From: Chloroflexia bacterium
GTDB lineage: Bacteria > Chloroflexota > Chloroflexia > Thermomicrobiales > UBA6265
Assembly (NCBI GenBank): GCA_013698495.1
Contig: JACCUV010000257.1
Span: forward strand, 1-12,176
Direction: 5' to 3'
Length of the DNA: 12,176 bases
Each line of letters begins with the position of its first letter. Within the stretch, counting starts at the first letter, position 1. The notes beneath the pieces are model-generated. The model saw nothing but the letters and a program-made list of their open reading frames with translations, was not told the origin of the DNA and made no database searches. This document shows positions 6,309 through 12,176 of this stretch, in pieces. Made by a program: the position numbers and the translations under genes.

Positions 6309-7171
6309 CAGCGGCGGCGCTCTCGCACCTCACAAGCAGTGTGAGTGAACTCAGGGAACTGTCGGTCCGGACCAGACGCCTGATCCTCGAAACCGTGCAT
6401 ACGGCAGGGGCCGGCCACATCGGCGGCCCGCTCTCGGTCACCGACATCCTCGTCAACCTCTATTTCAATCGCCTCCACATCGATCCCGATGCGCCGCACG
6501 CCGCGGACCGCGACCGCTGCATCCTCAGCAAGGGCCACTCCTCAATCGCGCTTTACACCGTGCTGGCATTGCGCGGTTACCTGCGCGTTGAGGAACTGGC
6601 GACGTTCGATGCGATCGACTCTCGTCTCCAGGGACATCCAGACATGACCGCGCTGCCGGGTCTCGACATGTCGACCGGATCACTCGGTCAGGGGCTCTCG
6701 CCTGGACTGGGGATGGCGCTCGGCGCCCGCCTTGGCGACCGCGATTTCCGGACATGGGTCATTCTTGGTGATGGCGAAATCCAGGAGGGCCAAATCTGGG
6801 AAGCGGCCTTCGTCGCTGGCCGTTATCGGTTGAACAACCTGACCGCGATTCTCGACTACAACCGATTGCCGCAATTCGGCTGGCCAGATTCCTCCGGATT
6901 CACGCGCGACATCCCGATTGGAGATCCCGGCGCCAAATTCGCCGCATTCGGTTGGAACATCGTCGAAACCGACGGCCACGACCACGAAGCGCTGACCAAT
7001 GCCTTCGACCGGGCTGAACAACACACCCAAGGACCGACGATCGTGATTGCCCATACAATCAAGGGCAAAGGCGTGTCGTTCATGGAGAACGATTTTAACT
7101 GGCACGCCACGCCGCCGAATTCCGATCAGTTGGCTATGGCCGTCGCGGAGCTGCAAGGATCGTTGACATGA
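6305..7171 (+). CDS. Transketolase N-terminal (ThDP pyrophosphate-binding) subunit
   Basis: This 288-residue protein equals the N-terminal half of transketolase, which binds the diphosphate end of thiamine diphosphate. Visible landmarks are GHIGGPLS (His38), LSKGHSS (His78), the QGHPD motif (His111), STGSLGQGLS (123-132), the metal/ThDP motif GDGEIQEG (155-162), the LDYNRLPQ segment (183-190) and HTIKGKGVSFMEN (250-262). Its partner is the next gene, which carries the other half of the active site. The ATG at 6305 overlaps the iolE stop by 4 bp, with AGGA at 6294-6297. Bacterial two-gene transketolases are well known and have been recruited in catabolic clusters such as those for D-apiose (apulose-4-phosphate transketolase) and sulfoquinovose (sulfo-transketolase). 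Placement within iol genes suggests a ketose or ketose acid from inositol as the two-carbon donor, which is inference. No kinase or aldolase of the standard inositol route is visible. Confidence 0.92.
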   Translation: MTAAALSHLTSSVSELRELSVRTRRLILETVHTAGAGHIGGPLSVTDILVNLYFNRLHIDPDAPHAADRDRCILSKGHSSIALYTVLALRGYLRVEELATFDAIDSRLQGHPDMTALPGLDMSTGSLGQGLSPGLGMALGARLGDRDFRTWVILGDGEIQEGQIWEAAFVAGRYRLNNLTAILDYNRLPQFGWPDSSGFTRDIPIGDPGAKFAAFGWNIVETDGHDHEALTNAFDRAEQHTQGPTIVIAHTIKGKGVSFMENDFNWHATPPNSDQLAMAVAELQGSLT

Positions 7172-8160
7172 GAGGTGTCTCTCCCCACCTCGCAACCGAT
7201 GCCCGCTCGTTTGGCGTTCGCGAAGCCTGGGGCGAACATCTCGTCGCCCTCGCCAACAAGTACCCGGAACTGGTGGTCCTCGATGGCGACCTCGCCAATT
7301 CGACCAAGGCCGATATCTTTGCGGCTGCCCATCCGGGTCGCTTTCTCGAAATGGGTATCGCCGAGCAGAACATGCTCGGGGTCGCCGCCGGGTTGGCGAC
7401 AACGGGGTACGTGCCATGGATCAGCACCTTCGCCGCCTTTGTCGCCAAGCGCGCCCTCGATCAAATTCGGGTGGTGATTGCCCAACCGTCGCTCAATGTC
7501 AAGATGTGCGGCGCCTACAGCGGCATCCTCACCAGCAAAACCGGAAAGACACACCAATCGGTCCAGGACATTGCGATTTTTCGGGCGATGCCACACGTGG
7601 TCACGATCGTGCCCGCCGATGCCATCGAGCTCCAGGCCGCGATGACCGCAATGATGGAGGACGATCGTCCAACCTACCTGCGGGTCACGCGTGACGCCAG
7701 CCCGGTCATTTTCGACTCTGGCTACACATTCGAGTTCGGCAAGGCGTTGTTGCTGCGCCAGGGTTCGGACGTCGGAATCGTCAGCACAGGCGTGCAAACG
7801 ACGCGCGCGCTGGATGCGGCCGCTCTGCTGGAAGAACAGGGCGTCTCGGCGAGCGTGCTTCACGCGCCAACTCTCAAACCGCTGGACACCGAGGCGATTT
7901 GTGAGTTGGCGGCGGCCACCGGCGCGATCGTCACCGCCGAGGACCATTCGATCATCGGTGGACTCGGCAGCGCCGTCGCCGAGACTCTCTCGGAGCGCAT
8001 CCCGACCCGCATGAAGCGGGTCGGCTGGCAGGACACGTATGGAGAGTCGGGCCCGAACGACTCACTTCTTGAAAAGTACGGGCTAACCGCCCGGCATGTC
8101 TCGGAGGCCGTCCTCGACCTGTTGGCGGAGACAACCGGGGCGAGAGGAAATCGTCGATGA
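7168..8160 (+). CDS. Transketolase C-terminal (pyrimidine-binding) subunit
   Basis: This 330-residue protein equals the C-terminal half of transketolase: a pyrimidine-binding domain followed by the transketolase C domain. GIAEQNM carries the conserved Glu66 that activates the aminopyrimidine of ThDP. The adjoining segment (about 70-100) matches the usual GVAAGLA...PxxSTFAAF pattern. GKTHQSVQDIA (126-136, His129) corresponds to the transketolase THQ loop. The C domain spans about 195-320, with AEDHSIIGGLGSAV near 257-270. Length and order match other split transketolases, and a DXS-type enzyme is excluded because both halves follow the short two-gene transketolase layout. The ATG at 7168 overlaps the N-subunit stop by 4 bp with AGGA at 7156-7159, and its own stop overlaps iolG by 4 bp. 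That coupling implies stoichiometric synthesis with the inositol enzymes. Donor and acceptor specificity are unknown. Confidence 0.92.
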   Translation: MRGVSPHLATDARSFGVREAWGEHLVALANKYPELVVLDGDLANSTKADIFAAAHPGRFLEMGIAEQNMLGVAAGLATTGYVPWISTFAAFVAKRALDQIRVVIAQPSLNVKMCGAYSGILTSKTGKTHQSVQDIAIFRAMPHVVTIVPADAIELQAAMTAMMEDDRPTYLRVTRDASPVIFDSGYTFEFGKALLLRQGSDVGIVSTGVQTTRALDAAALLEEQGVSASVLHAPTLKPLDTEAICELAAATGAIVTAEDHSIIGGLGSAVAETLSERIPTRMKRVGWQDTYGESGPNDSLLEKYGLTARHVSEAVLDLLAETTGARGNRR

Positions 8161-9215
8161 GCGGGCGACCTCGAGTCGGTTTGATCGGCTGCGGCCGCAT
8201 CGGCCAGGTTCACCTCCGCAACCTGCTTGCGCATCCCGAGAAGTGCGAATTTGCCGCGTTAGTCGACTCCAATAGAGGGTCGATCGAGACAATAGCGTCC
8301 GCCTATCGCCTGGACCGGGCTTCGACCGATGTCGCGTTGATTTTCGACGACCCTACGATCGACGCCGTGGTCATCGCCTCCTCGACCGAAACGCATGCCG
8401 CGTACATCGAAGCGGCGGCCGGATCCGGGAAATCCGCCTTCACCGAAAAGCCGATCGCCCTCGATCTCGACTCCACTGATCGGGCGCTCGCCGCCGTGGA
8501 GCGCGCCGGAACGCGCCTCCAGGTTGGCTTCCAGCGGCGATTCGACAGCGGGTATGCCCAGGCACGTGAGGCGATCGAATCCGGAGAGTTGGGCGCGGTG
8601 GAAATGATTCGCGACGCGATGCGCGATCCTTCGCCGCCACCCAAAGAGTATCTGGCGAAGTCTGGCGGACTCTTTCGGGACATGAGCATTCACAACTTCG
8701 ATTGCGTACGGTGGTTGAAAGGCGAAGACCCCGTCGAGGTTTTCGCGGTCGGCAGCGCGCTCACGAGCGACGACGTACGCGACGTTGACGACATCGACAC
8801 CAGCATCGTGACCATGCGCTTCGCCGACGGATCGCTGGCCTGTATCGAGAATAGTCGCCGATCCGGATTCGGTTACGATGTCCGGACCGAGATCTTCGGA
8901 TCGAACGGCGCCTTGATGGTCGGCGACTCGCGCGAGACTCCCGTGCGCCGCTACGATCGGCTCGGCGTCCACGAAGATCACCAATTTTTCTTTCTCGAGC
9001 GCTTTGCTGGCGCCTACGAGGCCGAAATGGTGTCGTTCCTCGACGCCGTGGCGACGGACACCGAGGTCGCGGTCACCGGCGCCGACGGGCGCACCGCGCT
9101 GGCGCTGGCTGAGGCGGCGGAACGCTCCCGCAAGTCGGGACTTCCTGTTCCGTTCGGGTCGCCAGCGGTTGAACGCGCCGGGCCCGATAGCCAAAGGATG
9201 ACAATTCGTGCGTGA
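8157..9215 (+). CDS. iolG: Inositol 2-dehydrogenase-type Gfo/Idh/MocA oxidoreductase
   Basis: This 352-residue NAD(P)-dependent dehydrogenase belongs to the Gfo/Idh/MocA family and looks like IolG, which oxidises myo-inositol (or scyllo-inositol) at C2 to the inosose. The Rossmann domain starts with VGLIGCGRIG (7-16). The catalytic lysine is Lys98 in TEKP. The substrate domain has SGGLFRDMSIHNFD with Asp175 and His179, equivalent to Lys97, Asp172 and His176 of Bacillus subtilis IolG. The RDPSPPP segment (156-162) and NSRRSGFGYDVR (232-243) are also typical of inositol dehydrogenases. AGAGGA at 8143-8148 supports ATG 8157, which overlaps the transketolase stop by 4 bp. The 3' end overlaps iolB by 8 bp. 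The last 25 or so residues are poorly conserved. Other polyol dehydrogenases of the family are possible, but the operon points to an inositol. Confidence 0.88.
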   Translation: MSGRPRVGLIGCGRIGQVHLRNLLAHPEKCEFAALVDSNRGSIETIASAYRLDRASTDVALIFDDPTIDAVVIASSTETHAAYIEAAAGSGKSAFTEKPIALDLDSTDRALAAVERAGTRLQVGFQRRFDSGYAQAREAIESGELGAVEMIRDAMRDPSPPPKEYLAKSGGLFRDMSIHNFDCVRWLKGEDPVEVFAVGSALTSDDVRDVDDIDTSIVTMRFADGSLACIENSRRSGFGYDVRTEIFGSNGALMVGDSRETPVRRYDRLGVHEDHQFFFLERFAGAYEAEMVSFLDAVATDTEVAVTGADGRTALALAEAAERSRKSGLPVPFGSPAVERAGPDSQRMTIRA

Positions 9216-10104
9216 ACCAGACCAACTCCTGCTGCACTCCTCCGAAATGACGTTTCCCAGCACGGGCCTGCAGATTACTCCCGATGACGCGGGATGGACA
9301 TACATTAGTCTGCGAACCGTGCGAATCGCGGCCGGGGCGACCTTCAGCTACGCCTCCCACGAAGATGAAGTCTGCCTGGTCCCGTTGCAAGGCGCATCGT
9401 ATGTCGAGTCCGATGGCCAGACCTGGCAAATCAACCGCCCCGGCAACGTGTTCGATGGGAAACCCACCGCCCTGTATCTTCCTCGCGAGTCGAGTTTCAC
9501 GATCACGGCACGGACCGACTGTGAGATCGCAATCACCGGCGCGCGGGCAACGGAAGTGTTCCCGGCCAGGCTGATCGAGCCTGACGACATCGAAGTCGAG
9601 ATCCGCGGGGCCGGCAATGCCGCGCGCCAAATCAACCACATCGTCAAACCGGAATTTTCGGCGGACAAGTTGCTGGTCGTTGAGGTCTACACGCCAAGCG
9701 GGAACTGGTCCAGCTTCCCGCCGCACAAACACGACGTCAGCGACATGCCGGCGGAATCCGATCTGGAAGAGATTTACTACTACCGGATCGACCCACCGAC
9801 GGGTTTCGGTCTGCAACGTCTCTACACCGCCGAAGGATCGTTCGATCATGCCTGGGTGATCAAGGATGGGGACGCGCTGCTCGTGCCCGAGGGGTACCAT
9901 GCATTCGCCGTCGCCCACGGCTACACCGGGTACTACCTCAACGTCCTGGCCGGAAATGAAACTGAACGGACGATGCAGCCCGCCGACGACCCCGCGCACG
10001 CCTGGGTGCGTTCAACCTGGTCCGACGAGCAGAATCAGGGCGTGACGTCGTGGCGGGAGATCGATCGACGGGTCAATGCCGGCGCGGGAAACCGTAATTC
10101 CTGA
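9208..10104 (+). CDS. iolB: 5-deoxy-glucuronate isomerase
   Basis: IolB converts 5-deoxy-D-glucuronate to 5-dehydro-2-deoxy-D-gluconate (DKG). The 298-residue protein is a two-domain cupin with the diagnostic stretch GNWSSFPPHKHD (165-176), ESDLEEIYYYR (183-193), PEGYHAFA (227-234) and GYYLNVLAG (241-249). The predicted metal ligands are His173, His175, Glu188 and His231. Length is normal for the family. The start is GTG at 9208, since no ATG lies nearby in frame and AGGA (9195-9198) is 9 nt upstream; this gives an 8-bp overlap with the iolG stop. The gene is followed 30 bp later by iolD. This is the most family-specific member of the cluster and, together with IolD, fixes the pathway as cyclitol degradation. 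Confidence 0.96.
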   Translation: MREPDQLLLHSSEMTFPSTGLQITPDDAGWTYISLRTVRIAAGATFSYASHEDEVCLVPLQGASYVESDGQTWQINRPGNVFDGKPTALYLPRESSFTITARTDCEIAITGARATEVFPARLIEPDDIEVEIRGAGNAARQINHIVKPEFSADKLLVVEVYTPSGNWSSFPPHKHDVSDMPAESDLEEIYYYRIDPPTGFGLQRLYTAEGSFDHAWVIKDGDALLVPEGYHAFAVAHGYTGYYLNVLAGNETERTMQPADDPAHAWVRSTWSDEQNQGVTSWREIDRRVNAGAGNRNS

Positions 10105-10134
10105 TCGCAGCCACATTCCAGGGAGCGAGGTTCG

Positions 10135-12000
10135 ATGTCCACCATCCGACTCACAGTTGCCCAGGCGCTCGTAAAGTATTTAATCGCGCAATACACGGAA
10201 CGCGATGGCATCGAGCAACGCCTGTTCGCGGGCATGTTTGGCATTTTCGGTCATGGCAATGTGACCGGCATTGGTCAGGCTTTGGAAGAGGTGGGTGGCG
10301 ATCTCACGTTCTACCGGCCGCAGAACGAACAAGCCATGGTCCACACGGCAGCGGCCTATGCCAGAATGAAGAACAGGTTGCAAACGTTCGCCTGCACGTC
10401 GTCCGTTGGACCTGGCGCCACGAACATGGTCACGGGAGCCGCGCTGGCGACGGTCAATCGTCTGCCGGTGCTGTTGCTGCCGGGCGACACCTTCGCCAAT
10501 CGTGTTCCGCACCCGGTTCTCCAGCAACTCGAACGCACAGGCAGTCAGGACATCAGCGTCAACGACACGTTCCGTCCGGTGTCGAAATACTGGGATCGGA
10601 TAAATCGTCCGGAACAACTCATCTCGTCGCTACCAGAAGCGATGCGGGTGCTGACGGATCCGGCCGAAACAGGCGCCGTCACGCTTGCCCTCCCGGAAGA
10701 TGTCCAAACCGAGGCGTTCGAGTTCCCGGCAAGGATGTTCGAGAAACGAATCTGGAAAGTCAGACGGCCGTTGCCGGTCGCTGAGGACCTGGAAGCCGCA
10801 GTGGATCAAATCGCGAGCGCCCGGAATCCGCTGATCATTGCCGGTGGCGGCGCCATTTACGCCGAGGCATCCGACGCGCTCAATCGCTTCGCAACGGCAT
10901 TCGGCATCCCCGTAGCAGAAACTCAGGCGGGAAAGGGTGTCTTGCCCTGGAATCATCCGTTGAACGTCGGCCCGATCGGGGCCGCTGGCGGTCTGGCCGC
11001 CAATCGAATTGCCCACGACGCCGACCTCGTGATCGCGATCGGCACACGGCTCGCCGACTTCACCACCAGCTCGAAGACGGCGTTTCAGAATCCGGATGTC
11101 AAACTGATGTCAATCAACATCGGCGGCATGGACGCGCAGAAGATGGGCGCGTTTCCGCTGATCGGCGACGCGAGGGCCACACTTGAGGCCCTCACCGAAC
11201 GACTCTCCGCAGCCTCCAACGCGGCGCGTGACCGTGCCCCGGTGGCAGCGCTCAAGGCAGAGTGGGATGCCGCCGTCGACAAACTGATCGGTCTGAATCA
11301 TGGCGGTCCGCTGACCCAACCGCAGGCGATTGGACTGGTTAATGCCGCGGCGGGTCCCGAGGATGTCGTCGTCTGCGCCGCGGGAGGACTACCCGGCGAC
11401 CTGCTCAAGCTCTGGCGTCCAGTAAGTCCCAAGGGTTACCACGTCGAGTATGGCTATTCCTGCATGGGCTACGAAATCGCCGGCGGCCTCGGCGCCAAAA
11501 TGGCGGACCCAAGCCGCGAGATCTATGTGATGGTGGGAGATGGAAGCTACCTGATGCTCCACACCGAAATCGTGACGTCGCTTCAGGAAGGCTACAAGCT
11601 GACAATCGTGCTTCTGGACAATGGCGGATTCCGGTGCATCCGGGAGCTGCAAACCCAGTCCGGGTCGCCGTCGTTCGGCAACGAGCTTCGCTACCGGAAC
11701 GCCGCGACCAATCGCCTCGACGGTCCCTTCGTGCAGGTCGACTTTGCCCGGAATGCCGAGAGTTTGGGGGCAATCTCCTACACCGCCGCGACCGCCTCCG
11801 AACTCGCCACCGCCCTGGAACGGGCCAAGGCGGAGCCAGCGACGACGGTCATCTATGTGCCGATTGAATCCCAGGAACGCGTGCGCGGATTCGAAGGCTG
11901 GTGGGACGTCCCGATCGCCGAAGTCAGCAACCAGCCAGACGTCATCGAGGCCCGCGCTGACTACGACAAGGGCCGCGCCAAACAACGCTGGTTCATCTAG
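10135..12000 (+). CDS. iolD: 3D-(3,5/4)-trihydroxycyclohexane-1,2-dione hydrolase
   Basis: IolD is a ThDP-dependent hydrolase that opens the cyclohexanedione ring made by IolE to give 5-deoxy-D-glucuronate, the substrate of IolB. The 621-residue protein has the three-domain layout of the acetolactate synthase superfamily: a pyrimidine domain with PQNEQAMVHTAAAYA (catalytic Glu65), a central domain (about 215-355), and a diphosphate domain with VGDGSYLMLHTEI (467-479) ending in LLDNGG (Asn496). MFGIFGHGNVTGIGQAL (34-50) is characteristic of IolD rather than acetolactate synthase, as is the acidic-aromatic C-terminus with two adjacent Trp near 594-595. The start at ATG 10135 has GGGAG and GAGG just upstream (10121-10130). 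The TAG stop forms part of the outer arm of a nested inverted-repeat element that follows. It is slightly shorter than Bacillus IolD, with no missing core motif. Confidence 0.96.
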   Translation: MSTIRLTVAQALVKYLIAQYTERDGIEQRLFAGMFGIFGHGNVTGIGQALEEVGGDLTFYRPQNEQAMVHTAAAYARMKNRLQTFACTSSVGPGATNMVTGAALATVNRLPVLLLPGDTFANRVPHPVLQQLERTGSQDISVNDTFRPVSKYWDRINRPEQLISSLPEAMRVLTDPAETGAVTLALPEDVQTEAFEFPARMFEKRIWKVRRPLPVAEDLEAAVDQIASARNPLIIAGGGAIYAEASDALNRFATAFGIPVAETQAGKGVLPWNHPLNVGPIGAAGGLAANRIAHDADLVIAIGTRLADFTTSSKTAFQNPDVKLMSINIGGMDAQKMGAFPLIGDARATLEALTERLSAASNAARDRAPVAALKAEWDAAVDKLIGLNHGGPLTQPQAIGLVNAAAGPEDVVVCAAGGLPGDLLKLWRPVSPKGYHVEYGYSCMGYEIAGGLGAKMADPSREIYVMVGDGSYLMLHTEIVTSLQEGYKLTIVLLDNGGFRCIRELQTQSGSPSFGNELRYRNAATNRLDGPFVQVDFARNAESLGAISYTAATASELATALERAKAEPATTVIYVPIESQERVRGFEGWWDVPIAEVSNQPDVIEARADYDKGRAKQRWFI

Positions 12001-12103
12001 AGCGGGTATCATAAAGGTTGACGATCTTGGCGGAAGACGGGCGGAGCAAGCTCCGCAGCCCTACCAAGACGGTAGGCGTCAACCATTTCGCGATCCGCTC
12101 TAG
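11997..12103. repeat. 107-nt nested inverted-repeat element after iolD (structured RNA or palindromic mini-element)
   Basis: Several perfect pairings nest concentrically. CTAGAGCGG (11997-12005) pairs with CCGCTCTAG (12095-12103). GGTTGACG (12016-12023) pairs with CGTCAACC (12077-12084). Inside are two hairpins: GCGGAG-CAAG-CTCCGC (12041-12056) and CCTACC-AAGAC-GGTAGG (12060-12076). The fold is a long stem ending in a three-way junction with two arms. No reading frame or T run accompanies it. The outer arm starts at the end of iolD and contains its stop codon. It could be a dispersed palindromic mini-element, a 3' mRNA-stabilising structure, or a leader RNA of the next gene. CGGAGCAAGCTCCG-type palindromes recall intergenic repeats of GC-rich genomes, from memory only. 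Confidence 0.6.
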
Positions 12104-12112
12104 GAGCGCCAC

Positions 12113-12126
12113 GCATTGGCCAATGC
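12113..12126. promoter_or_regulatory. Perfect 14-bp palindrome (operator candidate)
   Basis: GCATTGGCCAATGC is fully self-complementary with no spacer, located 113 bp after the iolD stop and upstream of whatever gene follows the window. A short perfect palindrome in such a position suits a dimeric repressor, for example a LacI-type regulator of sugar genes. No promoter was recognised beside it, so the role is a guess. Confidence 0.35.
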
Positions 12127-12151
12127 CTGATTCCCCGAAACGGTTGTTGTC

Positions 12152-12176
12152 ATTCCGACGCAGGAGGAATCTTAAG
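12152..12176 (+). other. Possible ribosome-binding site of the next gene, or start of a dispersed repeat (right edge)
   Basis: AGGAGG (12162-12167) is a near-perfect Shine-Dalgarno sequence 9 bases before the window ends, so a start codon could lie just outside. However, ATTCC (12152-12156) and GGAAT (12166-12170) form a short dyad around it, and the pattern TCATTCCGA...GAGGAATCT resembles intergenic repeats seen in many GC-rich genomes, from memory. Nothing else was recognised between 12127 and 12151. Confidence 0.35.

Noticed and set aside
7126..7947. 273-codon open frame on the minus strand opposite the transketolase C-subunit
   Set aside because: It is antisense to a well-supported gene, has no recognisable motif and no ribosome-binding site.
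6305..8160. Reading the two transketolase genes as a broken single gene
   Set aside because: The junction is a clean ATGA overlap with a ribosome-binding site before the second gene, and each product has the normal length of a split transketolase subunit.
6305..8160. DXS or pyruvate dehydrogenase E1 alpha/beta instead of transketolase
   Set aside because: The GHIGGPLS, STGSLGQGLS, GDGEIQEG and HTIKGKGVSFMEN motifs and the subunit lengths fit split transketolase. PDH E1-type motifs are absent.
8259..9305. 348-codon open frame on the minus strand opposite iolG
   Set aside because: It is antisense to a gene with clear family motifs, and its translation is rich in Arg, Gly and His as expected for a shadow of GC-rich coding DNA.

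Overview
This 12.2 kb window comes from a GC-rich bacterial chromosome. The best guess for the host is a member of the Chloroflexota, perhaps Thermomicrobia-like. This rests on the GC-rich coding bias combined with a terminator-type T-box leader in front of thrS, and on the general look of the proteins. No marker gene proves it.

Left part (1-3772): the C-terminal end of an unrecognised membrane-anchored protein runs in from the left edge. Its stop codon lies inside the -10 box of a strong housekeeping-type promoter (TTGACA, 17-nt spacer, TAAACT). That promoter drives a roughly 320-nt T-box leader with an antiterminator/terminator switch, followed by thrS, which encodes a short threonyl-tRNA synthetase lacking the usual N-terminal TGS domain. 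An M20-family metallopeptidase/deacylase gene is convergent with thrS; the two stops are 8 bp apart and a hairpin sits in the thrS tail.

Middle part (3773-5297): a 101-bp divergent intergenic region with a small inverted repeat separates the M20 gene from a rightward run of genes. The run begins with a DJ-1/PfpI-family protein and a HAD-IIA (NagD-like) phosphatase.

Right part (5358-12000): a compact myo-inositol catabolic operon in the order iolE-like, transketolase N-half, transketolase C-half, iolG-like, iolB, iolD. Neighbours from iolE to iolB overlap by 4 to 8 bp. IolG oxidises inositol, IolE dehydrates the inosose, IolD opens the ring, and IolB isomerises the product to 5-dehydro-2-deoxy-D-gluconate (DKG). 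The usual next enzymes (IolC kinase, IolJ aldolase, IolA dehydrogenase) are not in the window. Instead a two-subunit transketolase is embedded between iolE and iolG. Read from its CH2OH-CO end, DKG has the D-threo ketose arrangement that transketolases use. The main hypothesis here is therefore a transketolase-dependent inositol route, in which DKG donates a two-carbon unit to an aldose phosphate and leaves a four-carbon malate-semialdehyde-type product.

Right edge (12001-12176): no gene is seen. The stretch holds a 107-nt nested inverted-repeat element that starts at the iolD stop codon, a perfect 14-bp palindrome, and a terminal sequence that is either the ribosome-binding site of the next gene or the start of a dispersed repeat.
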